Source: Branchinecta lynchi (lineage: Eukaryota; Arthropoda; Branchiopoda; Anostraca; Branchinectidae). From it: 64,000 nt of DNA. The translations under genes and the position numbers were made by a program. Position 1 is the first letter of the stretch. Every line of letters begins with the position of its first letter. The stretch lies in NCBI GenBank assembly GCA_023053575.1, contig JAKZAP010000021.1, positions 14,880,212-14,944,211 on the forward strand, read 5' to 3'. Below the pieces are notes generated by a model. It searched no databases and had not been told where the DNA came from. It saw nothing but the letters and a program-made list of their open reading frames with translations. Shown piece after piece: positions 32,910 to 42,378 of the stretch.

Positions 32910-33552
32910 CCTGCAGCATGCAACAAAAACGAGGCTCTGAAAACCTAGAAATATGGTTGAATCGCCCGATTACCCGCCTTTTCCCCCTTAGAAACCAGTG
33001 CTTTTTTGTCCTATGTACATGATTTGATATTTGGTTAAAGTCGGATTCGATTACGGATTCGAATCTCTAGCATGAAATAGTGGACTCGGAATCGAGTTCA
33101 TACCTAGCCGTTGATTCGGATTCGAATCCTTTCATGATCGGATTCGCCCATCTCTGGGTTATGGGGAATATCCGCTAGGTTTTGGTCTAAGGTGGTGCAC
33201 GGGTCGCATGTAGTGTCTTATCATCGGCCCTTTTATGTCTTGAGTTTCAATTCCAGATAGGCACTGTATAGTATCGTGTTGGATTTCCTACCGTGATATT
33301 TCTACTGGCAAAATATCGTCAAGTTCAGATTGAATCTGAAAACATTATCAGATTGAGCATTTAGAGTAGGCCTAGGGAAGATTTATACCTCTTAAGCCTG
33401 GTTAGAGATAATTTATCTCCAAAGGAAGTAACAGTTTGATGAAGGGACTGGCTTGTATTTAAAGGACAAGAAAATAATTTTCTAGGACATTTCCAAAATT
33501 TCTTCATATCTTTTGCTATTATTCCCTTTTATTTATTTTTCTTTGGTTTCAG
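32910..33552. other. Intron DNA upstream of the first certain myosin exon
   Basis: Contains repeated GGATTCGAATC-type text at 33045-33150 ending CGCCCATCTCTG, which may be the right end of an older transposon. The remainder leads into the polypyrimidine acceptor TTTCTTTGGTTTCAG. Confidence 0.4.
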
Positions 33553-33759
33553 GCCAGGTCGGATGATGAGCTCGCACGTGAAAAGGCGTGGTTTGAGGAG
33601 GAGAAGGCCTGGCTCCCGCATGCAAGCGGCTTTTCATTGGTTAGTCTCCTGCGGGAGGCGGATTCTAACGCCGTGGGACCGCCTTTACCCGAGGGAAGAA
33701 GAAGGGTAAGGCTGGAGAGCGGAGATGTGATTGAAGTAGATGAAGATGAAATTGAAAAG
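33553..33759 (+). CDS. Myo18: MYO18 exon: N-terminal SH3-like region
   Basis: Acceptor TTTCTTTGGTTTCAG, 69 whole codons, donor AAG|GTGAGT; phase 0 at both ends. The peptide starts A-R-S-D-D-E-L, has W-F-E-E-E-K-A-W-L and G-F-S-L-V-S-L-L, then R-V-R-L-E-S-G-D-V-I-E-V-D-E-D-E-I-E-K. The K-A-W-L ... V-D-E-D-x-(I/V)-E-K pattern just before the motor is characteristic of class XVIII myosins, where it forms the SH3-like N-terminal subdomain. It joins in frame to 39432. Known role of the family: actin-linked motor-like proteins with little or no ATPase activity, involved in Golgi shape, cytoskeleton and muscle organisation. Confidence 0.93.
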
Positions 33760-34699
33760 GTGAGTGCTTGAAATTAGCTGGTAGAGTAAATGGGTCACTG
33801 AAAATTGCCTACTATAGTAAATAGTATATATGAACTGTAAAGTGTGGGTCTTTATCGTTTTATCAAAATGTTTTATATCTTGCTATAATACGTAGCCTAC
33901 TTTATAACTATACGACGATTGAGCTCTAGCGAGTAAATTATACGAGCTATTAAGGAAACTAGGGGTTATTAGAAAAAATGTTGGGCGAAGAAAACGAAAA
34001 ATAAATAAAAAGTGCTATATTTCTTTATTCACTTCCCACGGGCTTCACTTGTCCCCCGCACACTCGACCATCTTCCCACATCAACCCACAATCACATACC
34101 CGGTCATACCCAACAGTTTAGCTCAGACGTTCATTTGATATGCAATGAAATGATGATGAAACACATTCGATAAGCTAAATATGCATGAAGGTGCAAAAAT
34201 GAAGGCCCGATCAATAATGTACAGTCGGTACATTTTGGTAAATAGGGTACTGATTTATGAATGTTTAAGAGGGAGGCAGCGACAGGTGTAAACACCCCTG
34301 GCGTAAAGAGAGAGTACGTGCCGAAGTAATGAGATTTTGGAGCAAATACGCCCGTGCGTTGCAGGAAATACTCTTGAAGACCAACTGATCCTGCCGACGA
34401 AGGATCGTCGTGTGCCTAGTGAAGAATTAGAAGTGTCACCAAAACAAACGTTGTTGATTCGTTTACACAGAATTAGAGTCAATTTTGAGCATTTGTTTTG
34501 TTGACATTTCTTGTTCTTCCCTAGGATCACCGGCGTGCTTTGGACTATTGTAAGAGTAGCCCGTTTTCTTCGTTTGTATTCCTTTAAAATGCTTGCATAC
34601 AGATCCACGCAAACCCAACTAGCTTAAGACTTACGCGCATTTTAACTTCTGAAGCTGTCGGATTTATAAGACATGATACTCCTGAACTCCTCTATTGAC

Positions 34700-34860
34700 A
34701 TGATACTGATTGTCACGCTTGACATGTTTATTCTCTTTGCGTGGCATATTTGGCTCTCGATCATTGTCTCTGAGAAGCTCATTGGTCAAAATATCAGTTA
34801 TGCAAATTTTGCCACGTTTTTGACCAACAAGGGGCACGGAAGAGGCTAAAAACAGCCGAA
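34700..34860 (+). repeat. Dispersed repeat, partner of 29350-29550
   Basis: TACTGATTGTCACGCTTGAC, TTATTCTCTTTGCGTGGC and TCAGTTATGCAAATTTTGCC match the segment at about 29366-29480 in the same orientation. It lies next to a hammerhead element, as its partner lies next to a hammerhead fragment, so it may be part of a longer element. Confidence 0.6.
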
Positions 34861-34919
34861 TCCTTGTGTAATTTGTATAGCTAAAGCATAGCTAAGTTTG
34901 AAGTAGTCAACTATCTCAG

Positions 34920-35143
34920 AACATTTATTCAAACATAACGGATACGTCAGCTACGATTCTTCGTCAGCGATTTTTTACAGGTTTGTTTCCTTCCCCGAAG
35001 TTGAACCAAAGGATTGACAGCCTGACGAGGACCCTTGCCAAGAAGGGCCGAAATATCGCTGACGAAGAATCGTAGCTGACGTATCCGTTGTAAACATTGT
35101 TTGAATAAATGTTTCAAAGTCAGCTTGGGCTCAAAGAATATTT
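34920..35143 (+). mobile_element. Hammerhead-bearing element, type beta, copy 2
   Basis: The left end ACATTTATTCAAACATAACG and right end TTGTTTGAATAAATGTTT are inverted, as are GGATACGTCAGCTACGATTC and its complement. The left arm lacks the ribozyme core while the right arm keeps it. Right outer text GTCAGCTTGGGCTCAAAGAA matches the family terminus at 54361 in reverse. Confidence 0.8.
35014..35065 (+). ncRNA. Hammerhead-ribozyme-like motif, intact core, sense in a MYO18 intron
   Basis: Stem I strand TTGACAGC (35014-35021); CTGACGA (35022-35028); stem II GGACCCTT, loop, AAGGGCC; GAAA (35050-35053); TA; U16.1; C17 (35057); then GCTGACGA pairing with the first strand (four pairs, one mismatch, three more with one G-U). 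C at the cleavage position is the best-tolerated base in hammerheads. All invariant residues are present. Predicted cut is after 35057. In the orientation of the myosin transcript it would lie within the pre-mRNA intron. Function is untested. Confidence 0.72.
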
Positions 35144-35603
35144 ATCTCGGGACATCTGAGCAGATTACACTGTGGAATTAGTGGTAGATGTCATTTAAAG
35201 GGGTTGATTGAGCGCAATTCGGAAAGTAGCCTAAAGTGCTGGACACTGCCAAAGTACCTCTCAGCTCAGCAATCAAAGAAAAAAAAAGGAAAAAAATCTT
35301 TAGGTGGTACGTGACCAAAATTACCTTCACCTTAAATTGCCCTAAATTGCATTGTCCAGCGACAAAGGTGGATAGTCTCCAGCGACAAAGGTTGATAGTG
35401 AGGGTGGATAGGTGGATAAAAAGAAAAGCTAAATATTTGGCAGACCTTTCAATAAATTTTTGTTTGGCTGTTCAGACGTTTATGGTCTTTCGTAAGGGGT
35501 GAGCAAAAGTTTCGCAGCTCTCATCACTAGAGTGTTGAGATGCGCTATAGTGCCGATCGGCGAAATCGACCGCTCGCTTTCAGAAGTTCCCTATCATTTA
35601 CAC

Positions 35604-37410
35604 AACAAGAGCTACGAGCTCATATGGCACTTGATACGAGTAGTGGGACAGGAAAGTAGATGCTAACGTCACAAAATATCCCGCCATCCAGTTTTACTCA
35701 AGTCGGAGCATTTCCGGCATCGCCTTGGATCATCTAGGCAAATGACCTTTCTTCCTTCCAAGTTTCAACCCAATAGAATCACTCGCTTGGTCCCTAGAGG
35801 TGTCACACGATTTCCGGTACCCCCCTCCAACTCCCGCTACCGTGGCCCAATCTGCTTCGGACTCCTAAATGGATCATGCGAAGCATTTTCTCTTACCCCC
35901 TATCGAGTTTCACTCAAATCTGAGCGTTTTTTTTTTTTTTGGTAAGCCCCCCTTCCTTCCCCACCGTGGTTGGATCCGGTTCGAACCCTAAAATATGTCA
36001 TCTAGGGCATGCGATGTCTCGACATTCCAAGTTTCATTCAAATCGCTCCGCGTGTTTGACCCCTATGCGAGCCACAACACTTCCGGAGCTCACCTTCCAA
36101 CTCCCCCCACTGTGGCTGAATACGACTCGGAAACATAAACGTCGCGTCCCCGACATAGCTTATTCTCGTCCTTCAAGGTTGACTAGGAAAATAACAAATC
36201 GAGGCCGCATAAACTCGGTACTGTCCAAGTTGGATCCCATTCAGTCCATCCGTTTGGCTTTTGTGCATTTCAAAAAGTTTACGCCCCCCCCCCCCCCCTC
36301 CAACTATCAATTCGAACGCCTTTTTTTATTGTCTAGGTCATCAGTTCTTATCACCCTTATAGTTTCACTCGAATTGGACCACCCGCTAGCAAATTACGGA
36401 AGCCAGTGATTTTCGGATTTCCCTTCCCTCAGCTCCCCAAAGATGGTCGGATCCAGGAACACAAGTTTTCCTAGGGCATTATGTCGGGTCTTTAAGTCAC
36501 CAATATCCCCGCAAAGTTTCATCGTTCTAAGAATATCTGGAACTATCCTAACTAGCGATCACCGGAATTCCGGGAAACACCCTCCAACTCGCCCCACAGA
36601 GCCCCGGTACGATCTGGTTCTATCAATTACGTACCAAGGGCTAATGCTTGTTCTTTCCACCAAGTCCCATCCCAATCCATCGACTGGGTGTTTCACGAGA
36701 TTTCCGGTGCCTCCCTCCACCCCCCCCCCCCACAAGTATCGGGTACATTCAGGACGATAGCTCTTTCCACTTGCCAGGTTTCATTCAATTCCGATCACTC
36801 GTTCAAAAGTTATGCATGCCACTAGACGCCATGCTCCCCATACTTCCCCCATGATGGTTGGATGGGGGAAAGGACTATCCCTAAGTCAGTCTGTTAAGGT
36901 CCCAAATGCGCCTCCCAAATTTCATCGTCCTCGCACATCAAGAAGTACCGAATCGCGTGATCACAGTATTTCCGCCCCCACCCCAACTCCCCCAAAGTGC
37001 CCGAATCCTGTCCGGTTATGTCAACGATATTATCTAGGACTTGTATTTGTTTTTCCCACCAAGTTTCATCCCGATGCCTCCACTTAAGCGTTTCCTAAGA
37101 TTTTCGGTTCCCCGCTCCATCTCCCCCCACAGTCGTCGGATCCAATCCGGATTTGAAGTGGGTCGTCTGAAACACAGGGTCTTCCCAAACATGAAGTTTC
37201 ATTAAGATCCGATCACCCGTTCAAAAGTTATAAATACCTCAATTTCAGATTCCCCCTTCCTCCACTCCACGCACGATGCTCGGATCGAAAAAGTGACTAT
37301 TTCCAACTTTATCTTTTGGGGTCCCTATATGCTTGCCAAGTTTCGTCTTCCTAGGTTATGTGGAAGTGTCCGAACTAGTATGGCACTTGGCCGAAGGGCA
37401 AGTGCCATAA
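35604..37410 (-). repeat. Family B element, complete, minus strand
   Basis: On the minus strand it starts with the hairpin TATGGCACTT...AAGTGCCATA (37379-37409), contains several units with GATGAAACTTGG-like text and G-runs, and ends CAAGTGCCATATGAGCT then AGCTCTTGTT (35604-35635). Several plus frames of 67-156 codons (proline-rich) are readings through this repeat, not genes. Confidence 0.78.
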
Positions 37411-38419
37411 AAAGGCGTAATTCCAGCAGATAGGATATTACATATTGTAGGTTAACGTCATGGAAAGTTGGGTTATGGTCCCTTAAGTGTTACGTTTCTG
37501 TGGAATGTAACAACTAACTGTGGTTTAAAAATTACAGTGTTTCCGAAAAAATAGGACACTTAAAAGACCACAAGGTAAATATTCTGGAACTCAGACAGAA
37601 AGTCTCCCACCTGGTATCTCTTGAAAGATAGATGTAAAAAGCGAATTTTGCAATTGATAAATTCAACCGACATTCAAAAAACTTAAATATTCGGACGACC
37701 CTCGAAAACTTTGAAAAATTAAATTGTTTCGCAAAATTGAAGATTGAGAAAAAACGAAAAACATGGCTAATTTTCGCAAGTGAGGTGCATTTTTGGCTGC
37801 CATTGTCGGAAGATTTGCGCCTCCCGCAATACGCAGTCAAGTCCAAAAGCGGTATGCAATCATGTTCATACATGTTTTCTGGACTTTGTACCGAGGAAGT
37901 GATCTCAGTGTTATGTAGTTATTATCCTGACTTGCAGAGAGATACGTTTACTACGTTGTTAAACTACTGACAGTTCACTCTTGACCTGAAGAGACGTTAA
38001 ACCAGCTTTCATCAAGTTCTTTGTAAGTTCTACGCATTGTGCCCGGTTCACGATGCGACTGGTATACCTTACTTCCCTTTGGGATCCAGGAAAATGGAAG
38101 ATGATCCTCGAGGCAATCTCTCAGTGCTCATGTCTACCCATTAGTTATAGCATGACTCTAATTAACTGCCAATTTATAGTAAGGGGTAATCAAGATTTCT
38201 TACATGGCATTGTCTGATTGCACGCTCAAACCGTGATACATGACATAGACCGGCATTTCGTGGGTAGGGTCTGTCGGCATGCGATGGTCATTATGGTAAG
38301 AAGAAAGGGTAGAAACCGACCTGTTTAGTAGTGATCAAAGCATTTTCTCGGACCTCGTTGCAAAATCGATTGACCGTCACCATGAAAGTATGAAACGCCG
38401 CTGAAATAGCTTTTCGCTG

Positions 38420-39267
38420 CAGCCGCCTTATTTTGGTATCTCAAAACTGTCTGTCAGCACGATAACTCTCGAAGGGGTGGAGATATTTTGTTCAAACTTG
38501 GTATGAGGATCCATTGGGTCAAAGTACAGGTCCAGTTCGTAGATGAGCCCTGTAGCACCATATTTAGGGTGGGGGAGGGGTTTCAAATTAAGTGACAAAC
38601 AAATGTTTTAAAAAGCCAATGAGATAGTCGATCTAGGCGTAAGGAGACATGGGGTAATGGAGATATCTTTGGGTCAGGGGTCAGGTTGAATTCGTGGAGG
38701 GTTGTGTAGCCGTACATTTAGGGGTTGTGGATGGTTCAAATTAAGGGGCGAAGAAAATATTTTATAACAGCTAAAAAACTTCGCTGCATCGCCTTATTCT
38801 TGGGATCTCAAAACGTGAGTGAAGGAATACCTATGACTTCGTAAAAGTTGTCTGTCTGTCCGTCCGTCCGTAAGCACGATAAGTCGATAACTCTCGAAGC
38901 GAATGATATACTCTGACGAAAATTAGTGTAAAGTGTGAGGATTCTAGGAGTTGGGGATGGTTCAAATTAAGTGCTGAACAAAATATTTTTTATAAGCTAA
39001 TGAGATAGTTGATTTAGGGGCAAGAAGACACACTGTATTTGTGTAGGACAATAATTTTCTACCCATTTATATAGTTCGCCCAGAATCCGGCCGAAACCGG
39101 GAAATTTTAGAAGTTTGATTTGAAGTTGAATAAGGTTCGACGTAGTGGGAAGGGCGCTGAATCCGCAAAATTATGAAAAGTATTTTCTCGCCTGACAAAT
39201 AGTTCGCCCGAAATCCGGTCAAAACCTGAAAATTTGTTAGGATCCCATTGAAACATTTGGTCTTGTT
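38420..39267 (+). repeat. Family A elements, two truncated copies in tandem
   Basis: First start at about 38420 (GCCTTATTTTGGTATCTCAA, GCACGATAACTCTCGAAGG). A second start at about 38780 (GCCTTATTCTTGGGATCTCA) is followed by CTGTCTGTCCGTCCGTCCG. Units with CCAGAATCCGGCCGAAACCG follow at about 39080 and 39210. The end is AGGATCCCATTGAAAC then GGTCTTGTTT at 39268. Only about 165 bp separate it from the next myosin exon. Confidence 0.75.
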
Positions 39268-39431
39268 TTGGAACTTCCTCAGCTTCTCGACTGTATAATT
39301 CCCATGAAGTTCTGTTTTCTCTTGCTCTGGTCTTTTCTTGTTGCGTTCTCTCTTTTCCTTTCTATTGTAGTGAGCCATTAAAATGTGTTTATTCATTCAA
39401 TTCCCTCCAATTCCAATTCCCTCCTTTCCAG

Positions 39432-39608
39432 GCGAACCCACCATCTTGCGACCGTCACGAAGACCTCGCGTCGCTACAGTTCCTCAATGAGACGAGCGTT
39501 TTGCACACCCTCCGCCAGAGGCATGCTGCAAGTCTTATCCATACAAACGCTGGGCCGGCGATGGTTATCATTAACCCAGCATCACCACTGGCCATACATT
39601 CAGAAAGG
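39432..39608 (+). CDS. Myo18: MYO18 exon: start of the motor domain
   Basis: Acceptor CTCCTTTCCAG, 59 codons, donor AGG|GTATGC, phase 0 both ends. The peptide has [36 protein letters not shown] and V-I-I-N-P. These are the myosin motor entry motifs D-L-x-x-L-x-x-L-N-E-x-S-V-L-x-x-L-R and the strand before the nucleotide pocket. The start A-N-x-P-S-C-D-R is a class XVIII hallmark and follows directly on V-D-E-D-E-I-E-K of the previous exon. The true frame is not the 84-codon ATG frame at 39385. Confidence 0.93.
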
Positions 39609-40129
39609 GTATGCGCTATTCTTTTATTATTTTCCATAAAATTGATAGAATAATTTTTAATTGATAACTTAAAGGACACCTGAACAATGAAACCATACTT
39701 GAACACACCATGGAGAATGCATTTACAGATATGGCCACGGAGAGCATTTCCTGAGCGTGACGTTTTCAAAATAGGGATGTTCATTTCTGGAGGTTTGCAC
39801 ATGCAGACTCCAAGACAAAAAGCCCAATTCATTCAAATCTTGCACAGCGCTGGCCGGATCGTATTGGAATTTCTTTTAGATATACGTTTGGGCTTAACTG
39901 GTTAACAAATATTCCTCAAGAAGGGTTGAATGGAGACATTTATTCATTTCTAAAATTGTTCGGTACTGAAATAAGGACAGATGCAAAATGGAGCAAAAAT
40001 CATAGCTTGGAAACACTATTTCGTATTTGGATTGGGTTTTTTGCAGGCAATGTTAACGGAAGTCATAGAGATAGGGATGATACTTGGTACTCTTCATTTT
40101 TTTATTTTTTTTAGAATACAGTAAATAAG

Positions 40130-40265
40130 TATGGTGGGTATTCCGCATTGATTAAAGGTTAATTTAAAAAAATATTCTGCCAAAATTACTGTGATTATGA
40201 AAGGGAACCTTGTGTGGTGTTCAACATAATATAACCAACATTGTGGCTTCATTCTGGTATCTTTT
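40130..40265 (-). repeat. Inverted partner of 42160-42262, upstream of the P-loop exon
   Basis: AATTACTGTGATTATGAAAG and GGGAACCTTGT here are complementary to ACAAGGTTCCC and ATTCATAATCACAGTAATT at about 42207-42238. The pair lies on both sides of exon 41817-42027, about 2 kb apart. Confidence 0.7.
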
Positions 40266-40340
40266 AAACCCCAGGAATAAGAAAGAGTTAAGAAAGCTGT
40301 TCTTCTAAATTTTCTAAATTTCTTCTTCAACTTACCAGTT

Positions 40341-40546
40341 GATCCCGCAATCCAGGGGGGGGGGGCTTAGGGGGTTAACCCCCCCCCCCCCCCCTCCCCC
40401 CCGAAACATACAAAAATAACGATTTTTATAGGCTTTTCACTCTGATCTATGAGTTTTTTCTGATTTTTTGGCCGACCAGAAATCACCCCCCCCCCACCCA
40501 AAACGCACCCCCCCCCCCCCGAACTAAATTCCTGGATACAGGCCTG
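40341..40546. mobile_element. hAT-like MITE, GGCCCGTATCCAGG family, with long G and C runs
   Basis: The right end CCTGGATACAGGCCTG is clean. The left end, about GATCCCGCAATCCAGG, is diverged. The interior matches 6545-6711, including GAAACATACAAAAATAACG and ATAGGCTTTTCACTCTGATC. The target duplication is no longer visible. Confidence 0.7.
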
Positions 40547-41217
40547 TTCAGAAGTACTCTGTCGCTGACACTATACTAAGTGTTGATAGTCTGGCCGCGA
40601 ACCTTAATAATAAGGATGTTGTCCAGCCCTGGATGGGTATTCTTTCTCGATAAGATTTGTTTGATTATGTATCTAGGTTAATGTTGGATGTTTTTGTAGT
40701 CGTGTTTTTTCTTGTTTTCACATACTCCATCTTTTTCCTCCTTTGTGCTGTTGATGGGCAATACAATATTTCATTCATTCTTTCACATAAACTAAACTTC
40801 AGAATACCATTTCCAAGACTGGGCAGTGTTTGCACAGTGCAAAAGAATGTAGTCAGGTTTATTTACATTGTTTTGTTTAGTGTTTTAATATGTGTATTTT
40901 ACTCATATTCCGCTGTTATCCAAAAAGCGGGCACAAATAAATAACTAAGTAAAAGTGCGAATTATATAAAAAAAAATAAAAAAAAACGAATAGATTGGTG
41001 TTCACTAGAGGCGCCATTGAAAATAATTTCCGAATTTACATCTAGTGACGTATTTTGATGACATTTATTGACATTGAGAATTGTGATAATAGTAAGGATG
41101 AATGTGTTTAAGAATATTTGAAAGGAAATTTAATGTTGAATTTCCTCTGAACCTTATAGATTTGTTATATAATAGATAGTAGCCCAATATGAGAATAATA
41201 ATAAGTAAAGAATGTAG

Positions 41218-41529
41218 ATAATCCTTCAGCCGAAGCTGACTGCGAATCATATTTGACGAAGCAAAACGGATAACCATAACGACCCAATCGAGCAGCATAA
41301 ACAGCAGCTGTGTCCAAAATGAAACCAAAGCACCAACTTTAACTCAAGCAATTTTCAGGGAAGAAATTCACACAATCAGGTTTTTAAGGAAGAATCTTTA
41401 ATTGTTTCTACAAATCCATTTTCCAGCTTGAGCCTGAAGAGGGCCCTTGCCAAGACGGGCCGAAATAGGCGCTCGACGGGCTCTAACAAAATGTAGCTGA
41501 CGTATCCGTTTTGCATTGTCAAATATGAA
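41218..41529 (+). mobile_element. Hammerhead-bearing element, type alpha, copy 2
   Basis: Left AATCCTTCAGCCGAAGCTGA and TCATATTTGACGAAGCAAAA; right TATCCGTTTTGCATTGTCAA then ATATGA. The inner 26 bp of the ends are inverted repeats. The motif at 41428-41475 has CTGAAGA, a strong stem II (GGGCCC...GGGCC) and GAAA, but GAAATAGGCGCTC replaces GAAATATAGCTC, so the cleavage-site U is lost. Confidence 0.75.
41428..41475 (+). ncRNA. Hammerhead-ribozyme-like motif, cleavage site lost
   Basis: TTGAGC, CTGAAGA (41434-41440), stem II, GAAA (41462-41465), then TAGGC and GCTC. Core boxes are intact but the expected UH before stem I is replaced by GC with one extra base. Probably inactive. Confidence 0.55.
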
Positions 41530-41816
41530 AAGATTATGATAAATAAACAGAAAATATAATTGACAAAAATAAGTTATATATAGAAACATAAGTAAGTAAG
41601 TACTAAAACAATAAATAAATAATATACAAATGACAGTAACAGGTTGTAAATATTTAATAAATCCATTGACTTCCTATGACAAGGGGGCGTCAGGGGTGTC
41701 ACTTCGCTTCCTGCCGTTTCAGCCTCAAGTCCTGGTCTATTGTTGTGCATACAAGCGAATTGGAAGGCCGTAATTTCGGCCGTCTTTGGTGCTGTAGGTA
41801 ATGAATTTCTTTATAG

Positions 41817-42027
41817 ATGATTCAACTTTTCCGTGGTTGTAAGCATGAGGACATGCCACCACATATCTACTCTATCACCCAAGCTGCCTATAGGGAAATG
41901 CTCTCAACTCGAAGGGATCAGGCCATTGTCTTCAGTGGAAGGTCCGGAAGTGGCAAGACGTTCAACTTCAGACATGCCCTGCATTACCTCTGTGTTGCCG
42001 TTGGGTCCGCAAACAAGATTCTAACAG
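41817..42027 (+). CDS. Myo18: MYO18 exon: nucleotide-binding P-loop
   Basis: Acceptor ATTTCTTTATAG, 211 bp, donor CAG|GTAAGC; starts in phase 0 and ends in phase 1. The peptide begins M-I-Q-L-F-R-G-C-K-H-E-D-M-P-P-H-I-Y and holds the P-loop G-R-S-G-S-G-K-T at exon residues 41-48, then F-R-H-A-L-H-Y-L. Conventional myosins have G-E-S-G-A-G-K-T. The replacement of E by R (S in vertebrate MYO18A) and A by S is typical of class XVIII, whose motors bind ATP but hydrolyse it poorly. The ATG here is internal, not a start. Downstream motor exons were not found in the window. Confidence 0.94.
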
Positions 42028-42159
42028 GTAAGCAGGGACTTATTTTTAATCGCGCCTCAATTGGACACCAATCCGTTTCTTTTTTTTTTTTAACTGAGAC
42101 GCACGGTGCAAAACACTTCACGGCCTTTGCCAGTCAGGTATTTTGGAAATGGTATTCTG

Positions 42160-42262
42160 AAGCTTCGTTTCTATATTCTGTTGGAACATTATGGTCAAAA
42201 CCATACAAGGTTCCCATTCATAATCACAGTAATTTTAGCTGAATATTTTTTAAATAAATTTT
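42160..42262 (+). repeat. Inverted partner of 40130-40265, downstream of the P-loop exon
   Basis: ACAAGGTTCCCATTCATAAT and CACAGTAATTTTAGC mirror the upstream segment. Starts about 130 bp after the donor of the P-loop exon. Confidence 0.7.
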
Positions 42263-42378
42263 AATCAGTTAGTAAATTAATTGGTTAAAAACTGTTCCAA
42301 GAAAAGTTTTTTATTGACTTATTCGTGATACTGAGCGAAAGCTGTTGTTTAATATTCTTGGAAATAGGTGTTAACTTT

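Larger units (their letters stand above)
12862..33552 (+). other. Presumed intron 1 (20.7 kb), full of mobile elements
   Basis: Runs from donor GTAATA to acceptor TTTCTTTGGTTTCAG, if the 11572 exon joins the myosin gene. It holds repeat D, LINE fragments, family A copies, several MITEs, a SINE, a foldback and a hammerhead element, each listed separately. I searched by eye for a PDZ-coding exon, present in long isoforms of MYO18A, and saw none. Confidence 0.5.
33760..39431 (+). other. MYO18 intron (5.7 kb)
   Basis: From GTGAGT to CTCCTTTCCAG. It holds a beta-type hammerhead element in sense orientation (34920-35143), a full family B element on the minus strand (35604-37410) and family A copies (38420-39267). 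Segments 33760-34690 and 37411-38415 show no gene or repeat that I can define; the 117-codon minus frame at 34255-34608 has no familiar motif. Confidence 0.8.
39609..41816 (+). other. MYO18 intron (2.2 kb)
   Basis: From GTATGC to ATTTCTTTATAG. Contains a repeat at 40130-40265 that is inverted relative to 42160-42262, a hAT-like MITE (40341-40546) and an alpha-type hammerhead element (41218-41529). The two small frames at 39687-40114 show no recognisable product. Confidence 0.8.

Noticed and set aside
35742..37087. Five overlapping plus-strand frames of 67-156 codons, proline- and serine-rich
   Set aside because: They are readings of the minus-strand family B repeat. The same kind of frame appears in other copies on the opposite strand, and no splice sites or domain motifs support a gene.
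37525..37560. Mariner-type end (ACAGTGTTTCCGAAAAAATA)
   Set aside because: It looks like a Tc1/mariner terminus, but no inverted partner was found within several kilobases.
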